Below, piece by piece: positions 1 to 9,999 of a DNA stretch of 64,000 nt (position 1 is its first letter; every line of letters begins with the position of its first letter). Made by a program: the position numbers and the translations under genes. The stretch covers positions 1-64,000 of the forward strand of contig JBKPDF010000045.1 in NCBI GenBank assembly GCA_046727735.1. Direction: 5' to 3'. The notes beneath the pieces were generated by a model. It was not told the origin of the DNA. It made no database searches and was given only the letters and a program-made list of their open reading frames with translations. This stretch comes from AP-16 sp046727735. GTDB taxonomy: Bacteria > Pseudomonadota > Alphaproteobacteria > Rhizobiales > Xanthobacteraceae.

Positions 1-946
1 TTCCGCGGCTGATGCCCGAGCCTTCCTCGAGGCGGATGGAATCGGCGAGGCCGTGCTTGGCGAGCATCTCGTTCGCGATCCCGAGCGACTTCTCGATGCC
101 GACGGGCCCGCCGAGGCGATGCCCGCCGATCTCCAGGAAGACCTGATTGGCGATGTAGTTGTTCGAGCCGAGGAGCAGCCCTTTGAGGATCGCCGCAAGG
201 CTGCGCGACTGGCGGTGAACGTAGACCGGCTCGAGGCCGTCGGGCACGGTTCCAGTCGAGATCCCGCCCTTGATGCTGCCGCCGGCCCGCTCGATGAATG
301 CGGCGATCAGCTCGCCGGCATATTGCAGGCCCACCGCGGGGTCCTGGGTCAGGCTGATGCGACCGCGACCCTGGGGGCCCCGCGCCCGGAACTGGCTGAT
401 GGCGAGCGGCGTGATCGGGGTCTGCTTCTCGGCGGAGCGAACCGTCTTGCCCTTGCGCACGGCGTGGATCGTGTTGAAGTTCACCGCGAGCGCGGAGTTC
501 ACCGCGTCGTAGGCCTCGGCGGTGTCCTCGATGCCCGGGATGCGGATGTCGGAGGGGTAGTAGCTCGCGTCGACCACGATCGCGCTTAGCGGCTTCTTGC
601 CGATTGCGGCGACCAGCTCCGACGCGAGCTGAGCCAACTCTTCGGAGATCAGAAAAGGATCGCCGCCCCCGCGAATGTAGAGCACCCGCTCGGCGTCCAG
701 GTAGAAGCGGGTCTCGAAGCGGTAGTCGCCGCCCAGGACCTCCATCGCCAGCCAAGCGGTCACGATCTTGGTGACGGAGGCAGGGACGAAGGGCTTGTCA
801 GCGTTCTGAACCACCAGCTCGTTGCCGTTTTCGTCCATCACGAGCACCAGCCCCGACGGAGCGAGCGCCGCGACCTTCTCCTTGGCGCCGGCCAGGGCTT
901 GGGCGGGCAGCAGGAGCAGGACGCAGGCGAGTAGGCGAGACCACAT
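1..946 (-). CDS. dacB: D-alanyl-D-alanine carboxypeptidase / PBP4 family, S13 (3' end outside window)
   Basis: The protein begins with a signal peptide (MWSRLLACVLLLLPAQALAG) and then shows the penicillin-binding SxxK motif as SVTK at residues 57-60, S57 being the expected acylated serine. An SNN motif follows in the sequence LLLGSNNYIANQ, and the reading frame leaves the window in GSGISR, which is typical of S13 peptidases just before the third domain. The family trims or cross-links peptidoglycan in the periplasm by D-Ala-D-Ala hydrolysis. The C-terminal KTG box lies beyond position 1 and cannot be checked. The start was chosen because it gives a complete signal peptide. Confidence 0.9.
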   Translation of the reverse strand, partial: MWSRLLACVLLLLPAQALAGAKEKVAALAPSGLVLVMDENGNELVVQNADKPFVPASVTKIVTAWLAMEVLGGDYRFETRFYLDAERVLYIRGGGDPFLISEELAQLASELVAAIGKKPLSAIVVDASYYPSDIRIPGIEDTAEAYDAVNSALAVNFNTIHAVRKGKTVRSAEKQTPITPLAISQFRARGPQGRGRISLTQDPAVGLQYAGELIAAFIERAGGSIKGGISTGTVPDGLEPVYVHRQSRSLAAILKGLLLGSNNYIANQVFLEIGGHRLGGPVGIEKSLGIANEMLAKHGLADSIRLEEGSGISRG

Positions 947-1500
947 GATCGGGATGAGAAGGCAAGGCACGCGAAGCCGATTGAAACTTACTACACTCGC
1001 TGTTTCAAGTAATTGATTAGGTCAATCAGCTTGGCACAGCCTCGCGCCCGTTGTTTTGCGAATAGTCGGGATTGAGAACCTTCCACCACTTGGCCCGGCC
1101 GGGCCCCTACCGGTCATCCAGCTTGTTTGCAATGATGGCCCTCTAACTCCACTGCATTGAACAATGACCTTTTTCGGCTTTCCTTCGGGCGCTCAGCTGG
1201 TCGCAATCCGCGGAATCACAGCTCCGCCCCGTTTCGGCCCGAAAGCGCCCCGAATCGGATCGCATGATAGTCGCGCACGGAAGGGGACGGTCCCGGCCGT
1301 GGCGAACGGGGGGTTCGGGGACACACGACCAGGACCGTGCCTTTCGTGAGAAAGGCTTAGAAGCCTTACAGCATCCCTTTGGAAGGCACAACAGAGGCGC
1401 GCCGCCCGGCAGTTCCGGGCGGCCCTTCTTAGACCGGCTCGCGCCGTTTGAGATTGCCGTTCTCGTTCGTGCTCAAAACCGAGCTGGATTTGCCGGACTG
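947..1500. other. intergenic stretch with two hairpins, no convincing gene
   Basis: No reading frame here has coding character. Two perfect inverted repeats are visible. AAGGCTT/AAGCCTT occupies 1352-1367 with a two-base loop, and GCCGCCCGG/CCGGGCGGC occupies 1401-1423 with a CAGTT loop, followed on the plus strand by CCTTCTT. They could be the terminal part of a small plus-strand RNA or a terminator, but nothing upstream identifies a transcript. Confidence 0.5.
1401..1430 (+). terminator. possible intrinsic terminator
   Basis: A 9-bp perfect GC stem with a 5-base loop is followed on the plus strand by CCTTCTT. The T tract is weak and no plus-strand gene lies upstream, so it may instead be the 3' hairpin of an unannotated small RNA or a structural element downstream of the MFS gene. 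Confidence 0.35.
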
Positions 1501-2685
1501 TTATCCGCGCGCGACCGCGCGTCTGATCACAAATCCGGCTATCACCGCGAGCGGCACCGCGACGATGCTGCCCATTGCGAAGATCGTCGCGAACGCGAGA
1601 CCGATCCGGTCGTGCAGCGGTCCGATGCCGAACGCGGCGACGCCATAGCCGAGCTGATAGAACGCAATCAGCTCCCCTGCCATCACCGCCGACAGGCGAG
1701 GGAATTCGTTCCCACCGAAGCTGATGCTCAGCGGCAGAAATGCGGAGCAGGCGAGGCCGGCGAGGCCAAATGCAACGATTCCGCCCGTCGAGTCCTGCAC
1801 GCGGGCGGCAATCTGAAATGTAACGAACAGGATGATTGGAAGCGCGACATAGATCCAGCGCGCTGGGATCCAACGGGAGCTCGCCGCGATCAGCACCCGT
1901 CCCAAAGTCACCATGATCCAGAACGAGGTCAGGGCTAACGAGGCGTCGCGAGGCGAAACGCCGCGCTCGCTGCTCAGATAGAGCATGGACCAGTTGCCGT
2001 TGAGCGTCTCGATCATGCCATATAGAAACACCGAGGCGGCATATAGCCAGAAACGGTAGGGAAGCTCCTTCCACCCTATCGGCGTCGACGCGTCGTCGGC
2101 GGTCGCGGAAACGTGCAGCGGCTGCGTCAAGGCAACCGCGAACAACAATGCCATGACGCCGGCTACCACGACCGGCAGCAACCACCACGCGCCCAACGCC
2201 ACGACCATCGCCACAAACACCGGCGCGAGCGCGGTCCCAAGCCCGAGCAGCGCGTTGAGCGCCAGCACCGCGCCGTCGGTGCGCTCGGGAAAGAACGCCT
2301 CGGCATAGGTGTTGAGCGCCATGACGGTCGCACCAAAGCCGAAACCCAGTGCCGCAGTGGCAACCAACAGCAGCCCAAACGCGGCGTCGGACGCGCCGAT
2401 GAGCGATCGGCTTAACGCCAGCAGCGACATCGAGAGAATGTCGCCGACCAACCCCGCCAGCAGGACGTGCCGCAGGCTCCGTCGTCGTGCCAGCCCGGGC
2501 GCAAGTGCGGCGGCGCAAATGGCAAGCGCGACTTGCGGCACGAACATCGTTCCGTAGCGCGTGCTATCGAACCCGAACCCGTCCGGGCTCGTGAACACCG
2601 AGCTCGCTGCCGGAAACGTCACCAGCGCCAGCCCCTGCACGACAGCGGCGCCGTAGACCACGCCGATCTCGGTGCGAGTCGCCAT
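1501..2685 (-). CDS. MFS transporter
   Basis: This 394-residue protein is hydrophobic throughout, with about twelve membrane segments and a small basic loop (GLARRRSLRHVLLAG) where MFS proteins carry motif A between helices 2 and 3. Length and hydropathy fit a major facilitator superfamily carrier in the inner membrane. It starts 106 bases after the GMC oxidoreductase stop on the same strand and may be the last gene of that cluster. The substrate cannot be read from the sequence; sugar or sugar-acid efflux or uptake would fit the neighbours, by inference only. Confidence 0.8.
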   Translation of the reverse strand: MATRTEIGVVYGAAVVQGLALVTFPAASSVFTSPDGFGFDSTRYGTMFVPQVALAICAAALAPGLARRRSLRHVLLAGLVGDILSMSLLALSRSLIGASDAAFGLLLVATAALGFGFGATVMALNTYAEAFFPERTDGAVLALNALLGLGTALAPVFVAMVVALGAWWLLPVVVAGVMALLFAVALTQPLHVSATADDASTPIGWKELPYRFWLYAASVFLYGMIETLNGNWSMLYLSSERGVSPRDASLALTSFWIMVTLGRVLIAASSRWIPARWIYVALPIILFVTFQIAARVQDSTGGIVAFGLAGLACSAFLPLSISFGGNEFPRLSAVMAGELIAFYQLGYGVAAFGIGPLHDRIGLAFATIFAMGSIVAVPLAVIAGFVIRRAVARG

Positions 2686-2791
2686 GGAAACGCCTCAACG
2701 CGTCATCGCCGGGTTCGTCGCGGCCATCCGCATCTTTGCCTGCCAGAGAAACAAGACGTGCATGCCCGGTACGAGGCCGACCGACCTATTG

Positions 2792-4345
2792 CTATCTCAA
2801 TCGCTCCAGCAGGTGGTCGCCCACGCGGATCGCATTGGCGATTGCGGTAAGCGACGGATTCACCGCGCCGATGCTGACGAAGAAGCTTGTATCGACAACG
2901 TACAGGTTATCGAGCTCATGCGCCTTGCAGTTCACGTCGAGAACCGACGTTTTGGGGTCGCGCCCGAAGCGGCACGTGCCGGCCTGATGCGCGCAGCCGG
3001 CAATCGGGATGTCGATTTTCATGTAAATGTCGCGGGGGATCAGACGGTCGGCATGCATCCCGAGATGGCTGACCATGGACTTCAGCTTGTCATAGAGCCG
3101 TTGCCGGGGCACTTGGTTGTTCGGCGTATAGCTAAGCGTCAGTTTGCCGGACTTGTCTACCGCGACGCGGTTTTCCGGATCGGGCAGGTCCTCCGTGGTC
3201 AGCCAGAAATCCACCGCGTGGCGGGCGACCTCGCCGAGCAGCCCGAGCGGCACCAGGGCGGTTTCGAACGGCTTCTCGCCACGGTACATCGGTCCCAGCG
3301 ATTTGCCGGTCATCTGGATGTTGCCCATGGGGTAATCGAATCCGTCCATCCCAAAATAGAAGTCATTCAACGCGAGCGTCTTCTGGAAAATTGTCGGGTT
3401 AGGCTCGCGCGAGATCGCGAGAACCGCCTGACTGTTATGAAACATGTAATGGCGCCCGACCTGATCGGAGCCATTGGCCAGCCCATTCGGATGCTTGTCG
3501 TTCGCGGACATCAACAAAAGTTTGGCGGAATTGGCCGCTCCACACGACACGACCACAATGTCGCCGCGAAAGGTATCCTGCTCTCCTGCAACGTCGACGA
3601 CGACCCGGGCGACAGCCGTCCCGGCGGGATTTGTCTCGAGCTTCAGCGCCTTGGCGTTGCGAATGAGGGTAACATTGGAAAATTGCAGCGCCGGACGCAC
3701 CGCCGCAATTTCTGCATCCGCCTTAGCATGCACCAGGCACGGAAATCCGTCGCAGGTCTGACAACGGATGCAGGTGCTGTACGCCGCGTTGTCCTCGTTC
3801 AACAGGATCGCACAGGGGGCGTGAAATGGATGATAACCGGCCGCCGCCAAATCGGTAAAAAGGTGCTGGAGGCGCGGCTCATGGGACACCGGCTGGCATG
3901 GATACGGACCGCTCGCAGGGGGCTCTGTAGGATCCTCGCCGCGCAGTCCATGCACATGGTACATCTCCTCGGCCCGCATGTAATAGGGCTCGAGATCCTC
4001 GTAGCTGATCGGCCACGCCGGCGAAATGCCGTCGTGGTGGCGCAACTCGCCGAAGTCCTCGCGCCGTAGGCGAAACAGCGCTGCGCCGAACAGCTTGGTC
4101 GCGCCGCCGACGAAGTAATGCACTTGAGGCTGAAACGGCCGCCCGTGCCGGTCATACCACGTATCCGGGGAGACATAGCGGTTTTGCACGAACACCGCGT
4201 CTGCGTCCCAGTTCTGCGCCTCGCGCTTGAGCCAGTCGCCGCGTTCGAGAATGAGGATGCTCTTGCCGGAAGGCGCGAGTTGTCTTGCCAGTGTGCCGCC
4301 GCCGGCGCCACTACCGATGATGATGATGTCGAAATGTTTATCCAT
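2792..4345 (-). CDS. GMC family oxidoreductase (FAD-dependent)
   Basis: The N-terminus carries the FAD-binding Rossmann motif GSGAGG at residues 11-16, preceded by a beta strand (FDIIIIG) and followed by ILILERG. A cysteine cluster of the form CxxCxxCDGFPC lies in mid-protein. The C-terminus has GTCRFG and NPSLTAIANA, the usual GMC end where the catalytic His/Asn region lies. Length (517 residues) suits membrane-linked alcohol, sugar or gluconate dehydrogenases of this family. I start at 4345, 4 bases after the SDR stop, because an upstream extension is arginine-rich and not family-like. No small subunit or cytochrome partner is present, so the electron acceptor is unknown. Confidence 0.88.
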   Translation of the reverse strand: MDKHFDIIIIGSGAGGGTLARQLAPSGKSILILERGDWLKREAQNWDADAVFVQNRYVSPDTWYDRHGRPFQPQVHYFVGGATKLFGAALFRLRREDFGELRHHDGISPAWPISYEDLEPYYMRAEEMYHVHGLRGEDPTEPPASGPYPCQPVSHEPRLQHLFTDLAAAGYHPFHAPCAILLNEDNAAYSTCIRCQTCDGFPCLVHAKADAEIAAVRPALQFSNVTLIRNAKALKLETNPAGTAVARVVVDVAGEQDTFRGDIVVVSCGAANSAKLLLMSANDKHPNGLANGSDQVGRHYMFHNSQAVLAISREPNPTIFQKTLALNDFYFGMDGFDYPMGNIQMTGKSLGPMYRGEKPFETALVPLGLLGEVARHAVDFWLTTEDLPDPENRVAVDKSGKLTLSYTPNNQVPRQRLYDKLKSMVSHLGMHADRLIPRDIYMKIDIPIAGCAHQAGTCRFGRDPKTSVLDVNCKAHELDNLYVVDTSFFVSIGAVNPSLTAIANAIRVGDHLLERLR

Positions 4346-4349
4346 GCGG

Positions 4350-5117
4350 CTACAGGCCAACGCTGTTCTGCATGATGCCGCCGTCCGTGAACACCGTGGT
4401 CGCGGTGATGTAGCTCGCGCCGTCTCCCGCGAGGAAGCCGACGACGCTGGCAATCTCTTCGGGGCGCGCCATGCGCCGCAGCGGTATGGCGGCGTCCAGC
4501 TGTGCGAGCTTGGCCGGATCGTTCATGGTGCTCAGATTTATCGGCGTCGCCACTGCGCCGGGGCCGACGCCGACCACCAAAATATTGTGGGGCGCCAGCT
4601 CGACGCCGGCGGTGCGGGTGAGCATCCGCATGCCGCCTTTGGCCAGGCAATACGCGGTGTTGCCGGGCATCGGCCAGTCCTCGTGCACAGAAGTGATGTT
4701 GATGATACGGCCACCGCTGCCTTGCTTGACCATCTGCTTGGCCGCGATCTGGGTGCCGAAGAACGCGCTTTTGAGGTTGATCGCCATCACCTCGTCGTAC
4801 TGGGCCTCGCTGGTGTCCAGCACAGAGGTGCGCGTTTCGACGCCGGCATTGTTGACCATGATATCGAGCCGGCCGAACTTGCTTACGGCGGCGTCAACCA
4901 GCTTCTGCAAATCGGCAAGCTTGCTGACGTCGGCTTTCACGCCGATCGCCTGGCCGCCGAGCTGGACGATCTGCTGCTCGAGCGCCTCGGTCGCCTCCGG
5001 ATGAAACAGATAATCGATGACGACGCGCGCGCCTTGCCGCGCCAGTTCGAGAACAATCGCCTGACCGATCCCGCTGTTGCCGCCGGTCACGATAGCGATC
5101 TTGTTGTTGAGCGACAT
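4350..5117 (-). CDS. SDR family oxidoreductase (glucose 1-dehydrogenase-like)
   Basis: A classical short-chain dehydrogenase of 255 residues. The cofactor motif TGGNSGIG is at 11-18, NNAG at 89-92, and the catalytic set is S143, Y156 and K160 (YxxxK). The end GGIMQNSVGL is short, as in the glucose 1-dehydrogenase/3-oxoacyl-ACP-reductase-like branch. It is transcribed with the GMC oxidoreductase, the two being separated by 4 bases, so they probably act on the same or consecutive substrates. Cofactor preference and substrate are not settled by the sequence; glucose or another polyol is suggested by the two glycosidases upstream. Confidence 0.9.
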   Translation of the reverse strand: MSLNNKIAIVTGGNSGIGQAIVLELARQGARVVIDYLFHPEATEALEQQIVQLGGQAIGVKADVSKLADLQKLVDAAVSKFGRLDIMVNNAGVETRTSVLDTSEAQYDEVMAINLKSAFFGTQIAAKQMVKQGSGGRIINITSVHEDWPMPGNTAYCLAKGGMRMLTRTAGVELAPHNILVVGVGPGAVATPINLSTMNDPAKLAQLDAAIPLRRMARPEEIASVVGFLAGDGASYITATTVFTDGGIMQNSVGL

Positions 5118-5156
5118 TACGCCTCCGTTAATTCTTGGGGATCGCCCCGCCGCGTT

Positions 5157-7862
5157 TCAAGGATGAAGCGGCGGCGGACCCCTCTCTTCGGGTGAAGGAG
5201 CGATCGGCGCGGCCGGTTCGGCGATATGAGTGATCAGGTTTGCCACAAGACCGGTCCAGCCGGTCTGATGCGAAGCGCCGCATCCGCGACCATTGTCGCC
5301 ATGGAAATATTCATGGAACAGGATGTAATCCTTGAAGTGCGGATCGGTTTGGAACTTCTCATAGGGGCCGAAAACGGGACGCCTTCCGTCGGCTCCGCGC
5401 CGGAATAGCTTGATCAGCCTGTGGCACAGCTCATCGGCAATCTTGTCCAGGGTGAGCATGGTGCCTGATCCGGTCGGACATTCGACCTTCAAGCTATCGC
5501 CGTAGAACTGATAGAACCGGTGCAGATTCTCGATCAGCATATAATTGATCGGCATCCAGATGGGGCCGCGCCAATTGGAGTTGCCGCCGAAAAGTCCGCT
5601 CTCCGACTCGCCCGGCTCGAACCTCACGCGGTAGTGCACCCCGTTGTACTCGAAGTCGTAGGGGTGGGCGAGATAGACGCGCGAGAGGCCGCGTACGCCG
5701 AAAGGCGAGAGAAATTCGCTCTCGTCGAGCATTCGGCGTAACAGCATGGTCATGCGGAAAACGCGGGTCAGGGCGACCAGCCGCCCTCCGCTCACGCCTG
5801 GCTGTAACCAGCGTGACACCAGCTGGACCAAATCGGGTCGGAGCGCGCGGTAAGTTTCGAATTTGCGCCACAGCTCCGGCAATTCGTCGATCGCCGTCTG
5901 TTCGACGACGCCGACCGCGAACAGCGGAATCAAGCCGACCACCGAGCGCAGGCGCAGTGGAATCTTGCTGCCGCACGGCATGGCAAGCACGTCGTAAAAG
6001 AAATTGTCCTCATCATTCCAAAGTCCGATCCCTCTCTGGCCAATGTCGGTCATCGCGCCGGCGATGTGCAAGAAATGATCCAAGAACTTGATGGCCATGT
6101 CTTCGTAGACGGGATCGCGGCGACTGAGCTCCACCGCAATCCGCAGCATGTTGAGGCAGAACATCGCCATCCAGGCAGTGCCGTCGGATTGCTCGATGCT
6201 TCCGCCTGTGGGCAGCGGCCGCGAGCGGTCGAACACGCCGATGTTGTCGAGGCCGAGGAAGCCGCCCTCGAAGATGTTCAAGCCCTCCGGATCCTTGCGG
6301 TTCACCCACCAGGTGAAATTCAAGAGCAGATTGTGAAAGATCCTTTCGAGGAAATCGAGATCGCCGCTACCGCCACGCTGATTGCGGTCGTTCTCGAAAA
6401 CACGCATGGCGGCCCAGGCATGCACCGGCGGATTGACGTCACCGAATGCCCACTCGTATGCCGGTAGTTGTCCGTTCGGATGCTGCAGTCTGACTTCGCA
6501 CAGCAGCAGAAGTTGGTGTTTTGCAAAGTCCGGATCGATCAGGGAAAACGTAACGCAATGAAATGCGAGGTCCCACGCGGCGAACCACGGGTATTCCCAT
6601 TTGTCCGGCATCGACATGATGTCGCCGGCGATGAAATGATTCCAATTGCTGTTACGGCCGCGCTTGCGGCTCTCCGGCGGCGACGGCTGCAGCGGATCAC
6701 CCTCCAGCCACTGGCGGACGTTGAAATCATAGAACTGCTTGTTCCAAAACATGCCGGCAAAAGCCTGACGCTGGATGCGACGCATATCCGGATCGGCGAT
6801 GCCTTCCTGCAGGGAGGAATAGAAGGCATCCGCTTCCGCGATGCGCTGAATGAACACTTCGTCGAAGCCGAGAAAGGCATCCCTGTCTTGAGCGCCGGCC
6901 CACAGCCGAACGCGGATCGTCGTGCTGCCCCCGGCGGGAATCGCTCGCAGGTAAAAACCCGCTGTCTTGGTACCTGGGCCGGTGGCGTTCACCGCATCGG
7001 TGCGTTCGTGCACGACGTATTCGTGGAACGCATCCTTGAAATAGCCGTGCGTAGGACCGATCCCAAACAGCCGCGCAAAGTTCGTCTCGTTCTCGGTGAA
7101 CAGCAGGCGATCCGCTGCGTCGAATGCGATGCTGTGGGCGCCGAGTTCGTCATGGATTGCGAGCACCAAGCCTTGGCCCTGCTCCTGCAGCGTCGGTTTC
7201 TTGATTCCAGGCGACCAGCTCCAGGTATTTCGAAACCAGGCTTGGGGCAGCACATGAATGCTCGCCTGTTCGGGGCCGCGATTATGGACGGTGATGCGCA
7301 TGAGCACATCGTCCGCGTCCGCCTTCGCGTACTCCACTTCGACATCGAAGTAGCGGTCATCGTCAAAAATGCCGGTATCGATCAGCTCGAATTCCATGGC
7401 TCCCGGTGAGCCGCGGCGGCGTGCGTTCTCGTCGATCAGCCATTGGTACGGAAAGGCTGCCTGCGGCAGCTTGTAGAGCATGCGCGCATACGCATAGCTG
7501 GGGATGGCGTCGAGGTAATAGTACAGCTCCTTGACGTCCTCGCCATGGTTTCCTTGTCCGTTGGTGAGCCCAAACAGCCGCTCCTTGAGAATCGGATCAC
7601 GACCGTTCCAAAGCGCAAGGGATAGGCACAGAAGCTGCCGGTCGTCGGAAAACCCGGCCAAACCGTCCTCCCCCCGGCGGTAGGCGCGGCTGCGCGCCTG
7701 ATCGTGGGACAAATAATCCCACGCGGTGCCGCCCGGGCTGTAGTCCTCGCGCACCGTCCCCCATTGCCGCTCGCTGAGATAGGGGCCCCACTGGCGCCAA
7801 TTCTTCTGGCCGTTCCGGCTCTGCTCGATGCGCTGGCGCTCGGCGTCGGAGACTTGTGGCAT
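5157..7862 (-). CDS. GH63-like glucosidase (MGH1-type)
   Basis: A 901-residue cytoplasmic protein without a signal peptide. The N-terminal half is beta-rich and the C-terminal half looks like an (alpha/alpha)6 toroid (GDIMSMPDKWEYPWFAAWD, LPAYEWAFGDVNPPVHAWA, SNWRGPIWMPINYMLIE), as in bacterial GH63/mannosylglycerate-hydrolase-like glucosidases. Such enzymes release glucose from alpha-linked oligosaccharides or compatible-solute glycosides. It lies 23 bases after a GH133-type enzyme on the same strand, so the two probably process one glucan or glucoside together. The exact linkage is not predictable here. Confidence 0.82.
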   Translation of the reverse strand: MPQVSDAERQRIEQSRNGQKNWRQWGPYLSERQWGTVREDYSPGGTAWDYLSHDQARSRAYRRGEDGLAGFSDDRQLLCLSLALWNGRDPILKERLFGLTNGQGNHGEDVKELYYYLDAIPSYAYARMLYKLPQAAFPYQWLIDENARRRGSPGAMEFELIDTGIFDDDRYFDVEVEYAKADADDVLMRITVHNRGPEQASIHVLPQAWFRNTWSWSPGIKKPTLQEQGQGLVLAIHDELGAHSIAFDAADRLLFTENETNFARLFGIGPTHGYFKDAFHEYVVHERTDAVNATGPGTKTAGFYLRAIPAGGSTTIRVRLWAGAQDRDAFLGFDEVFIQRIAEADAFYSSLQEGIADPDMRRIQRQAFAGMFWNKQFYDFNVRQWLEGDPLQPSPPESRKRGRNSNWNHFIAGDIMSMPDKWEYPWFAAWDLAFHCVTFSLIDPDFAKHQLLLLCEVRLQHPNGQLPAYEWAFGDVNPPVHAWAAMRVFENDRNQRGGSGDLDFLERIFHNLLLNFTWWVNRKDPEGLNIFEGGFLGLDNIGVFDRSRPLPTGGSIEQSDGTAWMAMFCLNMLRIAVELSRRDPVYEDMAIKFLDHFLHIAGAMTDIGQRGIGLWNDEDNFFYDVLAMPCGSKIPLRLRSVVGLIPLFAVGVVEQTAIDELPELWRKFETYRALRPDLVQLVSRWLQPGVSGGRLVALTRVFRMTMLLRRMLDESEFLSPFGVRGLSRVYLAHPYDFEYNGVHYRVRFEPGESESGLFGGNSNWRGPIWMPINYMLIENLHRFYQFYGDSLKVECPTGSGTMLTLDKIADELCHRLIKLFRRGADGRRPVFGPYEKFQTDPHFKDYILFHEYFHGDNGRGCGASHQTGWTGLVANLITHIAEPAAPIAPSPEERGPPPLHP

Positions 7863-7885
7863 GGCGAATGGCTTTGCGGCGAGTG

Positions 7886-9910
7886 CTATTGCTTTGTAGC
7901 AATTTGCGTGAGCAGGTGCCAGGCATCGAGCGTGCAGGCGACGGACCAGGCTTGGGCCGGCGCGCCGCGCGGCTGGTGCGGCGCGTCGCCGTCAAAAATT
8001 TCGCCGATCGTGCCCACACCCTGATCTTCCAGCGCGTCGCTCATATCCTGCAAGACCGCAAGCGCAGCCTGCGCATCGCCCGTCACGCGGTAGACCGCGA
8101 GACAGAACGGTCCCAGCAGCCAGCCCCAGACCGGCCCTTGGTGATAACCGCCGTCGCGCTCGAGCACGCCTCCGCCATAATGGGGATGGTACGCCGGGTT
8201 GTCGGGCGCCAGCGAGCGCAATCCGAATGCGGTGAGGAGGTGATGCCGGCAGATCCTCACGACCTTGGCCTGATCGTCAACGGAGAGCGGGCTGTGCGGC
8301 AAGCTTACGGCGAAAATCTGGTTGGGTCGGACGCTCGCATCATGTCCGTTCGGTCCATCGAGCACGTCGTACAATCCTTCCCCGTCCGTGCGCAGGAACC
8401 GTGCAAAGCTTCGCTCGACCGCCTCTGCTTGCGCGCAGAATCGATCAGGTTCTCCCAATCGTGCGGCGAACGCGCTCATGATGCGCAGCGCGTTGTACCA
8501 GAGCGCATTGATCTCGACCGGTTTGCCGATGCGCGGCGTCACCGCCCAGTCGCCGACCTTCGCGTCCATCCAGGTGAGCTGGCTGCCGGGAACGCCTGCC
8601 CTGAGCAGGCCGTCGGCGTCATCGACGCCGATGCCGTAGCGGGTTCCTTTCCGATGCCATTCGATCATGCCCGACAAGACCGGAAACAGCTCGCGCAGTG
8701 CAATAAAATCGCCGGTCGCATCGACGTAAGCGCGCCATGCCTCGAAGAACCACAGCGATGCGTCTGCCGTGTTGTATTGCGGAATATCACCGGCGCCAGG
8801 AAACACGTTGGGCAGCATTCCCTGGCTTGTGAAGCTCGCGAACGCGCGCAAGATGCCGCGCGCGATCTCGGGTCGCCCGGTCGTCAGCGTCAGGCCGGGC
8901 AGGCTGATCATGGTGTCGCGGCCCCAATCGCCGAACCAAGGATAGCCCGCAATCACCGACTTGCCGTCGGGCACGTTTGCGAGGGGCCGAGCAAACAAGA
9001 ATGCGTCCGCCGCGAGCGCGAGCCGGGCGATCCAGGGAGGTGTCTGCTGCGGCCTGGAATCGGGAAAGGCGGCCGCGAGGACGGTCCGATCGTGATCCAA
9101 ACGGCGTGCCAACGCCGCCGCCACGTCCGTCGATGGTTCCGGGTCGAGGCTCGCGACGATGCCGCGCCATTCTCCGGGAACGAGCGGCAGCATCACCTCG
9201 CCGGTGCAAAGATGATTGTCGGTCGAGTCAAGACCGCGCTCGGCCTCAATCGGAAGCTCGAAATCGCGATACCAATCGCGCCGGCGCGCGATTGTCGCGC
9301 CGGGCGCGCAAATCGTCAGGGTGAAGGTGTCCGGCTCGACAATGCGGAGCGCCTCGCCATCGACACTGATCTCGGGCGCAAAGCCGCCGACCGACATCGT
9401 CGCGTGGTGATCGCGGCCATTGACCAGCAGCGTGATGCGCAGCGCAAATTCGGCATCCGGCGGATCGGCCGCAGGCTGCAAACGCCAGGCGGCATAGGTG
9501 GTGTGAGCGCCGGGCTCCATCCAAATGCGCGCCTCGATCGCCTGGTCGCCGACCTCGTAGCTCCACACCGGCACGGAATGGTCGAGATGGAAGCTCGCGA
9601 TCCGCAGATGACCGGCCGGGGCGATGGCGCCGTTCTTCCAGCGGTTGGTGAAAAGCGGCCAAGACCGCGTGCCCACGATCACGGTTGCGTCGGCCTTCGC
9701 GAGCAGCAGCCGACGGCCGAGCGGCGAGCGGATCGGCGCGATCAGCAGGCCGTGATAGCGCCGGGTTAGGCTGCCGGCGATGGTGCCGCCGGCGTAGCCG
9801 CCGAGTCCGTTGGCAATCCACCATTCGCGCCGCTCCGCCTGCGCGAGATCACCGCAGATCGCGCGCGTGAAGCGGATCGGAGCCGGTACCGGAGGAGATG
9901 CGCGGCACAC
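7886..9910 (-). CDS. amylo-alpha-1,6-glucosidase (glycogen debranching, GH133 type)
   Basis: The 674-residue protein has the bacterial-type debranching N-terminal domain (WWIANGLGGYAGGT, then TRRYHGLLIAP) and a C-terminal (alpha/alpha)6 catalytic domain with WFGDWGRDTMISLPGL, PQYNTADASLWFFEA and QLTWMDAKVGDW. These are hallmark motifs of amylo-1,6-glucosidases that remove alpha-1,6 branch glucose from glycogen-like glucans in the cytoplasm. No glg synthesis genes are in the window. The GTG start at 9910 is 89 bases from the DoxX gene, so co-transcription is likely. Whether the true substrate is glycogen or a small glucoside is unproven. Confidence 0.88.
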   Translation of the reverse strand: MCRASPPVPAPIRFTRAICGDLAQAERREWWIANGLGGYAGGTIAGSLTRRYHGLLIAPIRSPLGRRLLLAKADATVIVGTRSWPLFTNRWKNGAIAPAGHLRIASFHLDHSVPVWSYEVGDQAIEARIWMEPGAHTTYAAWRLQPAADPPDAEFALRITLLVNGRDHHATMSVGGFAPEISVDGEALRIVEPDTFTLTICAPGATIARRRDWYRDFELPIEAERGLDSTDNHLCTGEVMLPLVPGEWRGIVASLDPEPSTDVAAALARRLDHDRTVLAAAFPDSRPQQTPPWIARLALAADAFLFARPLANVPDGKSVIAGYPWFGDWGRDTMISLPGLTLTTGRPEIARGILRAFASFTSQGMLPNVFPGAGDIPQYNTADASLWFFEAWRAYVDATGDFIALRELFPVLSGMIEWHRKGTRYGIGVDDADGLLRAGVPGSQLTWMDAKVGDWAVTPRIGKPVEINALWYNALRIMSAFAARLGEPDRFCAQAEAVERSFARFLRTDGEGLYDVLDGPNGHDASVRPNQIFAVSLPHSPLSVDDQAKVVRICRHHLLTAFGLRSLAPDNPAYHPHYGGGVLERDGGYHQGPVWGWLLGPFCLAVYRVTGDAQAALAVLQDMSDALEDQGVGTIGEIFDGDAPHQPRGAPAQAWSVACTLDAWHLLTQIATKQ

Positions 9911-9999
9911 GTTCGGCTTCCCGTTAGCCTGACGGTCTCATTTGTAGAGAGCGCCTTTCGATTTCGCCTGCTGCATGCCGCGGCCTCCGAATAGTGATG

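Noticed and set aside
2672..4069. 465-residue plus-strand frame over the GMC oxidoreductase
   Set aside because: It is antisense to the GMC gene, which has FAD and C-terminal signature motifs; composition is typical of a high-GC shadow.
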